Source of the DNA: Mimachlamys varia
Lineage: Eukaryota; Mollusca; Bivalvia; Pectinida; Pectinidae
Direction of reading: 5' to 3'
Assembly (NCBI GenBank): GCA_947623455.1
Contig: OX392528.1
Location: 2,246,001 to 2,310,000 of the forward strand
Length of the DNA: 64,000 nt
The notes under the pieces: model-generated
What the model was told of the DNA's origin: nothing
Seen by the model: the letters and a program-made list of their open reading frames with translations, nothing else
The model's database searches: none
In this document: piece after piece, positions 15,701 to 30,700 of the stretch
How positions within the stretch are numbered: position 1 is the first letter of the stretch
Layout of the letters: each line of letters begins with the position of its first letter
Position numbers and translations under genes: made by a program

Positions 15701-18700
15701 TAGACAGAGTTAAAAGGTAGACCTGTAGACAGAGTAAACAGATAGAACTGAAGACAGAGTTAACAGGTAGAACTGTAGACAGAGTTAACATGTAGACCTG
15801 TAGACAGATTTAACAGGTAGAACTGTAGACCGAGTTAACAGGTAGAACTGTAGACAGAGTTAACAGGAAGAACTGTATACCGAGTCAATAGGAAGAACTG
15901 TAGACAGAGTTAACAAGTAGAACTGTAGACAGAGTTAACAGGTAGAACTGTAGACAGAGTTAACATGTAGACCTGTAGACAGAGTTAACAGGTAGAACTG
16001 TAGACAGAGTTAACAGGTAGAATTGTAGACAGAGTTAACATGTAGAAGTGTAGACAGAGTTAATATGTAGAACTGTAGACAGAGTTAACATGTAGAACTG
16101 TAGACAGAGGTTACATGTAGAACTGTAGACAGAGTTAACATGTAGAACTGTAGACAGAGTTAACAGTTAGAACTGTAGACAGAGTTAACAGGTAGAACTG
16201 TAGACCGAGTAAACAGGTAGAACTGTTGACAGAGTTAACAGGTTAACCTGTAGACAGAGTTAACATTTAGACCTGTAGACAGAGTTTAAAGGTAGACCTG
16301 TAGACAGAGTAAACAGGTAGAACTGAAGACAGAGTTATCAGGTAGAACTGTAGACAGAGTTAACAGGAAGAACTGTAGACCGAGTAAACAGGTAGAACTG
16401 TTGACAGAGTTAACAGGTAAACCTGTAGACAGAGTTAACATTTAGACCTGTAAACAGAGTAAACAGGTAGAACTGTAGAAAGAGTTAACAGGTAGACCTG
16501 TAGACAGAGTAAACAGGTAGAACTGTAGAAAGAGTTAACATGTAGAACTGTAGACAGAGTAAACAGGTAGAACTGTAGAAAGAGTTAACATGTAGAACTG
16601 TAGACAGAGTTAACAGGTAGAACTGTAGACCGAGTTAACAGTTAAAACTGTAGACCGAGTTAACAGATAGAACTGTAGACAGAGTTAACAGTTAGACCTG
16701 TAGACAGAGTAAACAGGTAGAACTGTAGAAAGAGTTAACATGTAGAACTGTAGACAGAGTAAACAGGTAGAACTGTAGAAAGAGTTAACATGTAGAACTG
16801 TAGACAGAGTTAACAGGTAGAACTGTAGACAGAGTTAACAGGTAGACCTGTAGACAGAGTTAACAGGTAGAACTGTAGACAGAGTTAACAGTTAAAACTG
16901 TAGACCGAGTTAACAGGTAGAACTGTAGACAGAGTTAACAGTTAGACCTGTAGACAGAGTAAACAGGTAGAACTGTAGAAAGAGTTAACATGTAAAACTG
17001 TAGACAGAGTTAACAGGTAGAACTGTAGACAGAGTTAACATGTAGACCTGTAGACAGAGTTAACAGGTAGAACTGTAGACAGAGTTAACATGTAGAAGTG
17101 TAGACAGAGTTAATATGTAGAACTGTAGACAGAGTTAACAGGTAGAACTGTAGACAGAGGTTACATGTAGAACTGTAGACAGAGTTAACATGTAGAACTG
17201 TAGACAGAGTAAACAGGTAGAACTGTTGACAGAATTAACAGTTAGAACTGTAGACAGGGTTAACAGGTAGAACTGTAGACAGAGTTAACATTTAGACCTG
17301 TAGACAGAGTTTAAAGGTAGACCTGTAGACAGAGTAAACAGGTAGAACTGAAGACAGAGTTATCAGGTAGAACTGTAGACAGAGTTAACAGGAAGAACTG
17401 TAGACCGAGTAAACAGGTAGAACTGTTGACAGAGTTAACAGGTAAACCTGTAGACAGAGTTAACATTTAGACCTGTAAACAGAGTAAACAGGTAGAACTG
17501 TAGAAAGAGTTAACAGGTAGACCTGTAGACAGAGTAAACAGGTAGAACTGTAGAAAGAGTTAACATGTAGAACTGTAGACAGAGTAAACAGGTAGAACTG
17601 TAGAAAGAGTTAACATGTAGAACTGTAGACAGAGTTAACAGGTAGAACTGTAGACCGAGTTAACAGTTAAAACTGTAGACCGAGTTAACAGATAGAACTG
17701 TAGACAGAGTTAACAGTTAGACCTGTAGACAGAGTAAACAGGTAGAACTGTAGAAAGAGTTAACATGTAGAACTGTAGACAGAGTAAACAGGTAGAACTG
17801 TAGAAAGAGTTAACATGTAGAACTGTAGACAGAGTTAACAGGTAGAACTGTAGACAGAGTTAACAGGTAGACCTGTAGACAGAGTTAACAGGTAGAACTG
17901 TAGACAGAGTTAACAGTTAAAACTGTAGACCGAGTTAACAGGTAGAACTGTAGACAGAGTTAACAGTTAGACCTGTAGACAGAGTAAACAGGTAGAACTG
18001 TAGAAAGAGTTAACATGTAAAACTGTAGACAGAGTTAACAGGTAGAACTGTAGACAGAGTTAACATGTAGACCTGTAGACAGAGTTAACAGGTAGAACTG
18101 TAGACAGAGTTAACATGTAGAAGTGTAGACAGAGTTAATATGTAGAACTGTAGACAGAGTTAACAGGTAGAACTGTAGACAGAGGTTACATGTAGAACTG
18201 TAGACAGAGTTAACATGTAGAACTGTAGACAGAGTAAACAGGTAGAACTGTTGACAGAATTAACAGTTAGAACTGTAGACAGGGTTAACAGGTAGAACTG
18301 TAGACAGAGTTAACATGTAGAACTGTAGACAGAGTAAACAGGTAGAACTGTTGACAGAATTAACAGTTAGAACTGTAGACCGAGTTAACAGATAGAACTG
18401 TAGACAGAGTTAACAGCTAGAACTGTAGACAGAGTTAACAGGTAGAACTGTAGACAGAGTTAACAGGTAGAACTGTAGACAGAGTTAACAGGTAGAACTG
18501 TAGACAGAGTTAACAGTTAGAACTGTAGACCGAGTTAACAGGTAGAACTGTAGACAGAGTTAACAGTTAGAACTGTAGACAGAGTTAACAGGTAGACCTG
18601 TAGACAGAGTAAACAGGTAGAACTGTTGACAGAGTTAACAGTTAGAACTGTAGACCGAGTTAACAGGTAGAACTGTAGACAGAGTTAACAGGTAGACCTG

Positions 18701-21700
18701 TAGAGAGAGTTAACAGGAAGAACTGTTGACAGAGTTAACAGGTAGACAGAGTTAACAGGTAGACATGTAGACAGAGTTAACAGGTAGAACTGTAGACAGA
18801 GTTAACAGGTTAACCTGTAGACAGAGTTAACATTTAGACCTGTAGACAGAGTTTAAAGGTAGACCTGTAGACAGAGTAAACAGGTAGAACTGAAGACAGA
18901 GTTAACAGGTAGAACTGTAGACAGAGTTAACAGGAAGAACTGTAGTCCGAGTAAACAGGTAGAACTGTTGACAGAGTTAACAGGTAAACCTGTAGACAGA
19001 GTTAACATTTAGACCTGTAGACAGAGTTAAAAGGTAGACCTGTAGACAGAGTAAACAGATAGAACTGAAGACAGAGTTAACAGGTAGAACTGTAGACAGA
19101 GTTAACATGTAGACCTGTAGACAGATTTAACAGGTAGAACTGTAGACCGAGTTAACAGGTAGAACTGTAGACAGAGTTAACAGGAAGAACTGTATACCGA
19201 GTCAATAGGAAGAACTGTAGACAGAGTTAACAAGTAGAACTGTAGACAGAGTTAACAGGTAGAACTGTAGACAGAGTTAACATGTAGACCTGTAGACAGA
19301 GTTAACAGGTAGAACTGTAGACAGAGTTAACAGGTAGAATTGTAGACAGAGTTAACATGTAGAAGTGTAGACAGAGTTAATATGTAGAACTGTAGACAGA
19401 GTTAACATGTAGAACTGTAGACAGAGGTTACATGTAGAACTGTAGACAGAGTTAACATGTAGAACTGTAGACAGAGTTAACAGTTAGAACTGTAGACAGA
19501 GTTAACATGTAGAACTGTAGACCGAGTAAACAGGTAGAACTGTTGACAGAGTTAACAGGTTAACCTGTAGACAGAGTTAACATTTAGACCTGTAGACAGA
19601 GTTTAAAGGTAGACCTGTAGACAGAGTAAACAGGTAGAACTGAAGACAGAGTTATCAGGTAGAACTGTAGACAGAGTTAACAGGAAGAACTGTAGACCGA
19701 GTAAACAGGTAGAACTGTTGACAGAGTTAACAGGTAAACCTGTAGACAGAGTTAACATTTAGACCTGTAAACAGAGTAAACAGGTAGAACTGTAGAAAGA
19801 GTTAACAGGTAGACCTGTAGACAGAGTAAACAGGTAGAACTGTAGAAAGAGTTAACATGTAGAACTGTAGACAGAGTAAACAGGTAGAACTGTAGAAAGA
19901 GTTAACATGTAGAACTGTAGACAGAGTTAACAGGTAGAACTGTAGACCGAGTTAACAGTTAAAACTGTAGACCGAGTTAACAGATAGAACTGTAGACAGA
20001 GTTAACAGTTAGACCTGTAGACAGAGTAAACAGGTAGAACCGTAGAAAGAGTTAACATGTAGAACTGTAGACAGAGTAAACAGGTAGAACTGTAGAAAGA
20101 GTTAACATGTAGAACTGTAGACCGAGTTAACAGGTAGAACTGTAGACAGAGTTAACAGGTAGACCTGTAGAGAGAGTTAACAGGAAGAACTGTTGACAGA
20201 GTTAACAGGTAGACAGAGTTAACAGGTAGACATGTAGACAGAGTTAACAGGTAGAACTGTAGACAGAGTTAACAGGTTAACCTGTAGACAGAGTTAACAT
20301 TTAGACCTGTAGACAGAGTTTAAAGGTAGACCTGTAGACAGAGTAAACAGGTAGAACTGAAGACAGAGTTAACAGGTAGAACTGTAGACAGAGTTAACAG
20401 GAAGAACTGTAGACCGAGTAAACAGGTAGAACTGTTGACAGAGTTAACAGGTAAACCTGTAGACAGAGTTAACATTTAGACCTGTAGACAGAGTTAAAAG
20501 GTAGACCTGTAGACAGAGTAAACAGATAGAACTGAAGACAGAGTTAACAGGTAGAACTGTAGACAGAGTTAACATGTAGACCTGTAGACAGATTTAACAG
20601 GTAGAACTGTAGACCGAGTTAACAGGTAGAACTGTAGACAGAGTTAACAGGAAGAACTGTATACCGAGTCAATAGGAAGAACTGTAGACAGAGTTAACAA
20701 GTAGAACTGTAGACAGAGTTAACAGGTAGAACTGTAGACAGAGTTAACATGTAGACCTGTAGACAGAGTTAACAGGTAGAACTGTAGACAGAGTTAACAG
20801 GTAGAATTGTAGACAGAGTTAACATGTAGAAGTGTAGACAGAGTTAATATGTAGAACTGTAGACAGAGTTAACATGTAGAACTGTAGACAGAGGTTACAT
20901 GTAGAACTGTAGACAGAGTTAACATGTAGAACTGTAGACAGAGTTAACAGTTAGAACTGTAGACAGAGTTAACAGGTAGAACTGTAGACCGAGTAAACAG
21001 GTAGAACTGTTGACAGAGTTAACAGGTTAACCTGTAGACAGAGTTAACATTTAGACCTGTAGACAGAGTTTAAAGGTAGACCTGTAGACAGAGTAAACAG
21101 GTAGAACTGAAGACAGAGTTATCAGGTAGAACTGTAGACAGAGTTAACAGGAAGAACTGTAGACCGAGTAAACAGGTAGAACTGTTGACAGAGTTAACAG
21201 GTAAACCTGTAGACAGAGTTAACATTTAGACCTGTAAACAGAGTAAACAGGTAGAACTGTAGAAAGAGTTAACAGGTAGACCTGTAGACAGAGTAAACAG
21301 GTAGAACTGTAGAAAGAGTTAACATGTAGAACTGTAGACAGAGTAAACAGGTAGAACTGTAGAAAGAGTTAACATGTAGAACTGTAGACAGAGTTAACAG
21401 GTAGAACTGTAGACCGAGTTAACAGTTAAAACTGTAGACCGAGTTAACAGTTAGACCTGTAGACAGAGTAAACAGGTAGAACCGTAGAAAGAGTTAACAT
21501 GTAGAACTGTAGACAGAGTAAACAGGTAGAACTGTAGAAAGAGTTAACATGTAGAACTGTAGACAGAGTTAACAGGTAGAACTGTAGACAGAGTTAACAG
21601 GTAGACCTGTAGACAGAGTTAACAGGTAGAACTGTAGACAGAGTTAACAGTTAAAACTGAAGACCGAGTTAACAGATAGAACTGTAGACAGAGTTAACAG

Positions 21701-24700
21701 TTAGACCTGTAGACAGAGTAAACAGGTAGAACTGTAGAAAGAGTTAACATGTAAAACTGTAGACAGAGTTAACAGGTAGAACTGTAGACAGAGTTAACAT
21801 GTAGACCTGTAGACAGAGTTAACAGGTAGAACTGTAGACAGAGTTGACAGGTAGAATTGTAGACAGAGTTAACATGTAGAAGTGTAGACAGAGTTAATAT
21901 GTAGAACTGTAGACAGAGTTAACAGGTAGAACTGTAGACAGAGGTTACATGTAGAACTGTAGACAGAGTTAACATGTAGAACTGTAGACAGAGTAAACAG
22001 GTAGAACTGTTGACAGAATTAACAGTTAGAACTGTAGACAGGGTTAACAGGTAGAACTGTAGACAGAGTTAACATGTAGAACTGTAGACAGAGTAAACAG
22101 GTAGAACTGTTGACAGAGTTAACAGGTAAACCTGTAGACAGAGTTAACATTTAGACCTGTAGACAGAGTTTAAAGGTAGACCTGTAGACAGAGTAAACAG
22201 GTAGAACTGAAGACAGAGTTAACAGGTAGAACTGTAGACAGAGTTAACAGGAAGAACTGTAGACCGAGTAAACAGGTAGAACTGTTGACAGAGTTAACAG
22301 GTAAACCTGTAGACAGAGTTAACATTTAGACCTGTAAACAGAGTAAACAGGTAGAACTGTAGAAAGAGTTAACAGGTAGACCTGTAGACAGAGTAAACAG
22401 GTAGAACTGTAGAAAGAGTTAACATGTAGAACTGTAGACAGAGTAAACAGGTAGAACTGTAGAAAGAGTTAACATGTAGAACTGTAGACAGAGTTAACAG
22501 GTAGAACTGTAGACAGAGTTAACAGTTAAAACTGTAGACCGAGTTAACAGATAGAACTGTAGACAGAGTTAACAGTTAGACCTGTAGACAGAGTAAACAG
22601 GTAGAACTGTAGAAAGAGTTAACATGTAGAACTGTAGACAGAGTAAACAGGTAGAACTGTAGAAAGAGTTAACATGTAGAACTGTAGACAGAGTTAACAT
22701 GTAGAACTGTAGACAGAGTTAACAGGTAGACCTGTAGACAGAGTTAACAGGTAGAACTGTAGACAGAGTTAACAGTTAAAACTGTACACCGAGTTAACAG
22801 ATAGAACTGTAGACAGAGTTAACAGCTAGAACTGTAGACAGAGTTAACAGGTAGAACTGTAGACAGAGTTAACAGGTAGAACTGTAGACAGAGTTAACAG
22901 GTAGAACTGTAGACAGAGTTAACAGTTAGAACTGTAGACCGAGTTAACAGGTAGAACTGTAGACAGAGTTAACAGTTAGAACTGTAGACCGAGTTAACAG
23001 GTAGAACTGTAGACAGAGTTAACAGGTAGACCTGTAGAGAGAGTCAACAGGAAGAACTGTTGACAGAGTTAACAGGTAGACAGAGTTAACAGGTAGACAT
23101 GTAGACAGAGTTAACAGGTAGAACTGTAGACAGAGTTAACAGGTTAACCTGTAGACAGAGTTAACATTTAGACCTGTAGACAGAGTTTAAAGGTAGACCT
23201 GTAGACAGAGTAAACAGGTAGAACTGAAGACAGAGTTAACAGGTAGAACTGTAGACAGAGTTAACAGGAAGAACTGTAGACCGAGTAAACAGGTAGAACT
23301 GTTGACAGAGTTAACAGGTAAACCTGTAGACAGAGTTAACATTTAGACCTGTAGACAGAGTTAAAAGGTAGACCTGTAGACAGAGTAAACAGATAGAACT
23401 GAAGACAGAGTTAACAGGTAGAACTGTAGACAGAGTTAACATGTAGACCTGTAGACAGATTTAACAGGTAGAACTGTAGACCGAGTTAACAGGTAGAACT
23501 GTAGACAGAGTTAACAGGAAGAACTGTATACCGAGTCAATAGGAAGAACTGTAGACAGAGTTAACAAGTAGAACTGTAGACAGAGTTAACAGGTAGAACT
23601 GTAGACAGAGTTAACATGTAGACCTGTAGACAGAGTTAACAGGTAGAACTGTAGACAGAGTTAACAGGTAGAATTGTAGACAGAGTTAACATGTAGAAGT
23701 GTAGACAGAGTTAATATGTAGAACTGTAGACAGAGTTAACATGTAGAACTGTAGACAGAGGTTACATGTAGAACTGTAGACAGAGTTAACATGTAGAACT
23801 GTAGACAGAGTTAACAGTTAGAACTGTAGACAGAGTTAACATGTAGAACTGTAGACCGAGTAAACAGGTAGAACTGTTGACAGAGTTAACAGGTTAACCT
23901 GTAGACAGAGTTAACATTTAGACCTGTAGACAGAGTTTAAAGGTAGACCTGTAGACAGAGTAAACAGGTAGAACTGAAGACAGAGTTATGAGGTAGAACT
24001 GTAGACAGAGTTAACAGGAAGAACTGTAGACCGAGTAAACAGGTAGAACTGTTGACAGAGTTAACAGGTTAACCTGTAGACAGAGTTAACATTTAGACCT
24101 GTAAACAGAGTAAACAGGTAGAACTGTAGAAAGAGTTAACAGGTAGACCTGTAGACAGAGTAAACAGGTAGAACTGTAGAAAGAGTTAACATGTAGAACT
24201 GTAGACAGAGTAAACAGGTAGAACTGTAGAAAGAGTTAACATGTAGAACTGTAGACAGAGTTAACAGGTAGAACTGTAGACCGAGTTAACAGTTAAAACT
24301 GTAGACCGAGTTAACAGATAGAACTGTAGACAGAGTTAACAGTTAGACCTGTAGACAGAGTAAACAGGTAGAACCGTAGAAAGAGTTAACATGTAGAACT
24401 GTAGACAGAGTAAACAGGTAGAACTGTAGAAAGAGTTAACATGTAGAACTGTAGACCGAGTTAACAGGTAGAACTGTAGACAGAGTTAACAGGTAGACCT
24501 GTAGAGAGAGTTAACAGGAAGAACTGTTGACAGAGTTAACAGGTAGACAGAGTTAACAGGTAGACATGTAGACAGAGTTAACAGGTAGAACTGTAGACAG
24601 AGTTAACAGGTTAACCTGTAGACAGAGTTAACATTTAGACCTGTAGACAGAGTTTAAAGGTAGACCTGTAGACAGAGTAAACAGGTAGAACTGAAGACAG

Positions 24701-27700
24701 AGTTAACAGGTAGAACTGTAGACAGAGTTAACAGGAAGAACTGTAGACCGAGTAAACAGGTAGAACTGTTGACAGAGTTAACAGGTAAACCTGTAGACAG
24801 AGTTAACATTTAGACCTGTAGACAGAGTTAAAAGGTAGACCTGTAGACAGAGTAAACAGATAGAACTGAAGACAGAGTTAACAGGTAGAACTGTAGACAG
24901 AGTTAACATGTAGACCTGTAGACAGATTTAACAGGTAGAACTGTAGACCGAGTTAACAGGTAGAACTGTAGACAGAGTTAACAGGAAGAACTGTATACCG
25001 AGTCAATAGGAAGAACTGTAGACAGAGTTAACAAGTAGAACTGTAGACAGAGTTAACAGGTAGAACTGTAGACAGAGTTAACATGTAGACCTGTAGACAG
25101 AGTTAACAGGTAGAACTGTAGACAGAGTTAACAGGTAGAATTGTAGACAGAGTTAACATGTAGAAGTGTAGACAGAGTTAATATGTAGAACTGTAGACAG
25201 AGTTAACATGTAGAACTGTAGACAGAGGTTACATGTAGAACTGTAGACAGAGTTAACATGTAGAACTGTAGACAGAGTTAACAGTTAGAACTGTAGACAG
25301 AGTTAACAGGTAGAACTGTAGACCGAGTAAACAGGTAGAACTGTTGACAGAGTTAACAGGTTAACCTGTAGACAGAGTTAACATTTAGACCTGTAGACAG
25401 AGTTTAAAGGTAGACCTGTAGACAGAGTAAACAGGTAGAACTGAAGACAGAGTTATCAGGTAGAACTGTAGACAGAGTTAACAGGAAGAACTGTAGACCG
25501 AGTAAACAGGTAGAACTGTTGACAGAGTTAACAGGTAAACCTGTAGACAGAGTTAACATTTAGACCTGTAAACAGAGTAAACAGGTAGAACTGTAGAAAG
25601 AGTTAACAGGTAGACCTGTAGACAGAGTAAACAGGTAGAACTGTAGAAAGAGTTAACATGTAGAACTGTAGACAGAGTAAACAGGTAGAACTGTAGAAAG
25701 AGTTAACATGTAGAACTGTAGACAGAGTTAACAGGTAGAACTGTAGACCGAGTTAACAGTTAAAACTGTAGACCGAGTTAACAGTTAGACCTGTAGACAG
25801 AGTAAACAGGTAGAACCGTAGAAAGAGTTAACATGTAGAACTGTAGACAGAGTAAACAGGTAGAACTGTAGACAGAGTTAACAGGTAGACCTGTAGACAG
25901 AGTTAACAGGTAGAACTGTAGACAGAGTTAACAGTTAAAACTGAAGACCGAGTTAACAGATAGAACTGTAGACAGAGTTAACAGTTAGACCTGTAGACAG
26001 AGTAAACAGGTAGAACTGTAGAAAGAGTTAACATGTAAAACTGTAGACAGAGTTAACAGGTAGAACTGTAGACAGAGTTAACATGTAGACCTGTAGACAG
26101 AGTTAACAGGTAGAACTGTAGACAGAGTTGACAGGTAGAATTGTAGACAGAGTTAACATGTAGAAGTGTAGACAGAGTTAATATGTAGAACTGTAGACAG
26201 AGTTAACAGGTAGAACTGTAGACAGAGGTTACATGTAGAACTGTAGACAGAGTTAACATGTAGAACTGTAGACAGAGTAAACAGGTAGAACTGTTGACAG
26301 AATTAACAGTTAGAACTGTAGACAGGGTTAACAGGTAGAACTGTAGACAGAGTTAACATGTAGAACTGTAGACAGAGTAAACAGGTAGAACTGTTGACAG
26401 AGTTAACAGGTAAACCTGTAGACAGAGTTAACATTTAGACCTGTAGACAGAGTTTAAAGGTAGACCTGTAGACAGAGTAAACAGGTAGAACTGAAGACAG
26501 AGTTAACAGGTAGAACTGTAGACAGAGTTAACAGGAAGAACTGTAGACCGAGTAAACAGGTAGAACTGTTGACAGAGTTAACAGGTAAACCTGTAGACAG
26601 AGTTAACATTTAGACCTGTAAACAGAGTAAACAGGTAGAACTGTAGAAAGAGTTAACAGGTAGACCTGTAGACAGAGTAAACAGGTAGAACTGTAGAAAG
26701 AGTTAACATGTAGAACTGTAGACAGAGTAAACAGGTAGAACTGTAGAAAGAGTTAACATGTAGAACTGTAGACAGAGTTAACAGGTAGAACTGTAGACAG
26801 AGTTAACAGTTAAAACTGTAGACCGAGTTAACAGATAGAACTGTAGACAGAGTTAACAGTTAGACCTGTAGACAGAGTAAACAGGTAGAACTGTAGAAAG
26901 AGTTAACATGTAGAACTGTAGACAGAGTAAACAGGTAGAACTGTAGAAAGAGTTAACATGTAGAACTGTAGACAGAGTTAACATGTAGAACTGTAGACAG
27001 AGTTAACAGGTAGACCTGTAGACAGAGTTAACAGGTAGAACTGTAGACAGAGTTAACAGTTAAAACTGTACACCGAGTTAACAGATAGAACTGTAGACAG
27101 AGTTAACAGCTAGAACTGTAGACAGAGTTAACAGGTAGAACTGTAGACAGAGTTAACAGGTAGAACTGTAGACAGAGTTAACAGGTAGAACTGTAGACAG
27201 AGTTAACAGTTAGAACTGTAGACAGAGTTAACAGGTAGAACTGTAGACAGAGTTAACAGTTAGAACTGTAGACCGAGTTAACAGGTAGAACTGTAGACAG
27301 AGTTAACAGGTAGACCTGTAGAGAGAGTCAACAGGAAGAACTGTTGACAGAGTTAACAGGTAGACAGAGTTAACAGGTAGACATGTAGACAGAGTTAACA
27401 GGTAGAACTGTAGACAGAGTTAACAGGTTAACCTGTAGACAGAGTTAACATTTAGACCTGTAGACAGAGTTTAAAGGTAGACCTGTAGACAGAGTAAACA
27501 GGTAGAACTGAAGACAGAGTTAACAGGTAGAACTGTAGACAGAGTTAACAGGAAGAACTGTAGACCGAGTAAACAGGTAGAACTGTTGACAGAGTTAACA
27601 GGTAAACCTGTAGACAGAGTTAACATTTAGACCTGTAGACAGAGTTAAAAGGTAGACCTGTAGACAGAGTAAACAGATAGAACTGAAGACAGAGTTAACA

Positions 27701-30700
27701 GGTAGAACTGTAGACAGAGTTAACATGTAGACCTGTAGACAGATTTAACAGGTAGAACTGTAGACCGAGTTAACAGGTAGAACTGTAGACAGAGTTAACA
27801 GGAAGAACTGTATACCGAGTCAATAGGAAGAACTGTAGACAGAGTTAACAAGTAGAACTGTAGACAGAGTTAACAGGTAGAACTGTAGACAGAGTTAACA
27901 TGTAGACCTGTAGACAGAGTTAACAGGTAGAACTGTAGACAGAGTTAACAGGTAGAATTGTAGACAGAGTTAACATGTAGAAGTGTAGACAGAGTTAATA
28001 TGTAGAACTGTAGACAGAGTTAACATGTAGAACTGTAGACAGAGGTTACATGTAGAACTGTAGACAGAGTTAACATGTAGAACTGTAGACAGAGTTAACA
28101 GTTAGAACTGTAGACAGAGTTAACAGGTAGAACTGTAGACCGAGTAAACAGGTAGAACTGTTGACAGAGTTAACAGGTAAACCTGTAGACAGAGTTAACA
28201 TTTAGACCTGTAAACAGAGTAAACAGGTAGAACTGTAGAAAGAGTTAACAAGTAGACCTGTAGACAGAGTAAACAGGTAGAACTGTAGAAAGAGTTAACA
28301 TGTAGAACTGTAGACAGAGTAAACAGGTAGAACTGTAGAAAGAGTTAACATGTAGAACTGTAGACAGAGTTAACAGGTAGAACTGTAGACCGAGTTAACA
28401 GTTAAAACTGTAGACCGAGTTAACAGATAGAACTGTAGACAGAGTTAACAGTTAGACCTGTAGACAGAGTAAACAGGTAGAACTGTAGAAAGAGTTAACA
28501 TGTAGAACTGTAGACAGAGTAAACAGGTAGAACTGTAGAAAGAGTTAACATGTAGAACTGTAGACAGAGTTAACAGGTAGAACTGTAGACAGAGTTAACA
28601 GGTAGACCTGTAGACAGAGTTAACAGGTAGAACTGTAGACAGAGTTAACAGTTAAAACTGTAGACCGAGTTAACAGATAGAACTGTAGACAGAGTTAACA
28701 GTTAGACCTGTAGACAGAGTAAACAGGTAGAACTGTAGAAAGAGTTAACATGTAAAACTGTAGACAGAGTTAACAGGTAGAACTGTAGACAGAGTTAACA
28801 TGTAGACCTGTAGACAGAGTTAACAGGTAGAACTGTAGACAGAGTTAACAGGTAGAATTGTAGACAGAGTTAACATGTAGAAGTGTAGACAGAGTTAATA
28901 TGTAGAACTGTAGACAGAGTTAACAGGTAGAACTGTAGACAGAGGTTACATGTAGAACTGTAGACAGAGTTAACATGTAGAACTGTAGACAGAGTAAACA
29001 GGTAGAACTGTTGACAGAATTAACAGTTAGAACTGTAGACAGGGTTAACAGGTAGAACTGTAGACAGAGTTAACATGTAGAACTGTAGACAGAGTAAACA
29101 GGTAGAACTGTTGACAGAGTTAACAGGTAAACCTGTAGACAGAGTTAACATTTAGACCTGTAGACAGAGTTAAAAGGTAGACCTGTAGACAGAGTAAACA
29201 GATAGAACTGAAGACAGATTTAACAGGTAGAACTATAGACAGAGTTCACAGGTAGAACTGTAGACAGAGTTAACAGCTAGAACTGTAGACAGAGTTAACA
29301 GGAAGGACTGTATACCGAGTCAATAGGAAGAACTGTAGACAGAGTTAACAGGTAGAACTGTAGACAGAGTTAACAGGTAGAATTGTAGACAGAGTTAACA
29401 TGTAGAAGTGTAGACAGAGTTAATATGTAGAACTGTAGACAGAGTTAACATGTAGAACTGTAGACAGAGGTTACATGTAGAACTGTAGACAAAGTTAACA
29501 TGTAGAACTGTAGACAGAGTTAACAGTTAGAACTGTAGACAGAGTTAACAGGTAGAACTGTAGACCGAGTAAACAGGTAGAACTGTTGACAGAGTTAACA
29601 GGTTAACCTGTAGACAGAGTTAACATTTAGACCTGTAGACAGAGTTTAAAGGTAGACCTGTAGACAGAGTAAACAGGTAGAACTGAAGACAGAGTTAACA
29701 GGTAGAACTGTAGACAGAGTTAACAGGAAGAACTGTAGACCGAGTAAACAGGTAGAACTGTTGACAGAGTTAACAGGTAAACCTGTAGACAGAGTTAACA
29801 TTTAGACCTGTAAACAGAGTAAACAGGTAGAACTGTAGAAAGAGTTAACAGGTAGACCTGTAGACAGAGTAAACAGGTAGAACTGTAGAAAGAGTTAACA
29901 TGTAGAACTGTAGACAGAGTAAACAGGTAGAACTGTAGAAAGAGTTAACATGTAGAACTGTAGACAGAGTTAACAGGTAGAACTGTAGACAGAGTTAACA
30001 GTTAAAACTGTAGACCGAGTTAACAGATAGAACTGTAGACAGAGTTAACAGTTAGACCTGTAGACAGAGTAAACAGGTAGAACTGTAGAAAGAGTTAACA
30101 TGTAGAACTGTAGACAGAGTAAACAGGTAGAACTGTAGAAAGAGTTAACATGTAGAACTGTAGACAGAGTTAACAGGTAGAACTGTAGACAGAGTTAACA
30201 GGTAGACCTGTAGACAGAGTTAACAGGTAGAACTGTAGACAGAGTTAACAGTTAAAACTGTAGACCGAGTTAACAGATAGAACTGTAGACAGAGTTAACA
30301 GCTAGAACTGTAGACAGAGTTAACAGGTAGAACTGTAGACAGAGTTAACAGGTAGAACTGTAGACAGAGTTAACAGGTAGAACTGTAGACAGAGTTAACA
30401 GTTAGAACTGTAGACAGAGTTAACAGTTAAAACTGTAGACCGAGTTAACAGATAGAACTGTAGACAGAGTTAACAGCTAGAACTGTAGACAGGGTTAACA
30501 GGTAGAACTGTAGACAGAGTTAACAGTTAGAACTGTAGACAGAGTTAACAGGTAGACCTGTAGACAGAGTAAACAGGTAGAACTGTTGACAGAGTTAACA
30601 GTTAGAACTGTAGACCGAGTTAACAGGTAGAACTGTAGACAGAGTTAACAGGTAGACCTGTAGAGAGAGTTAACAGGAAGAACTGTTGACAGAGTTAACA

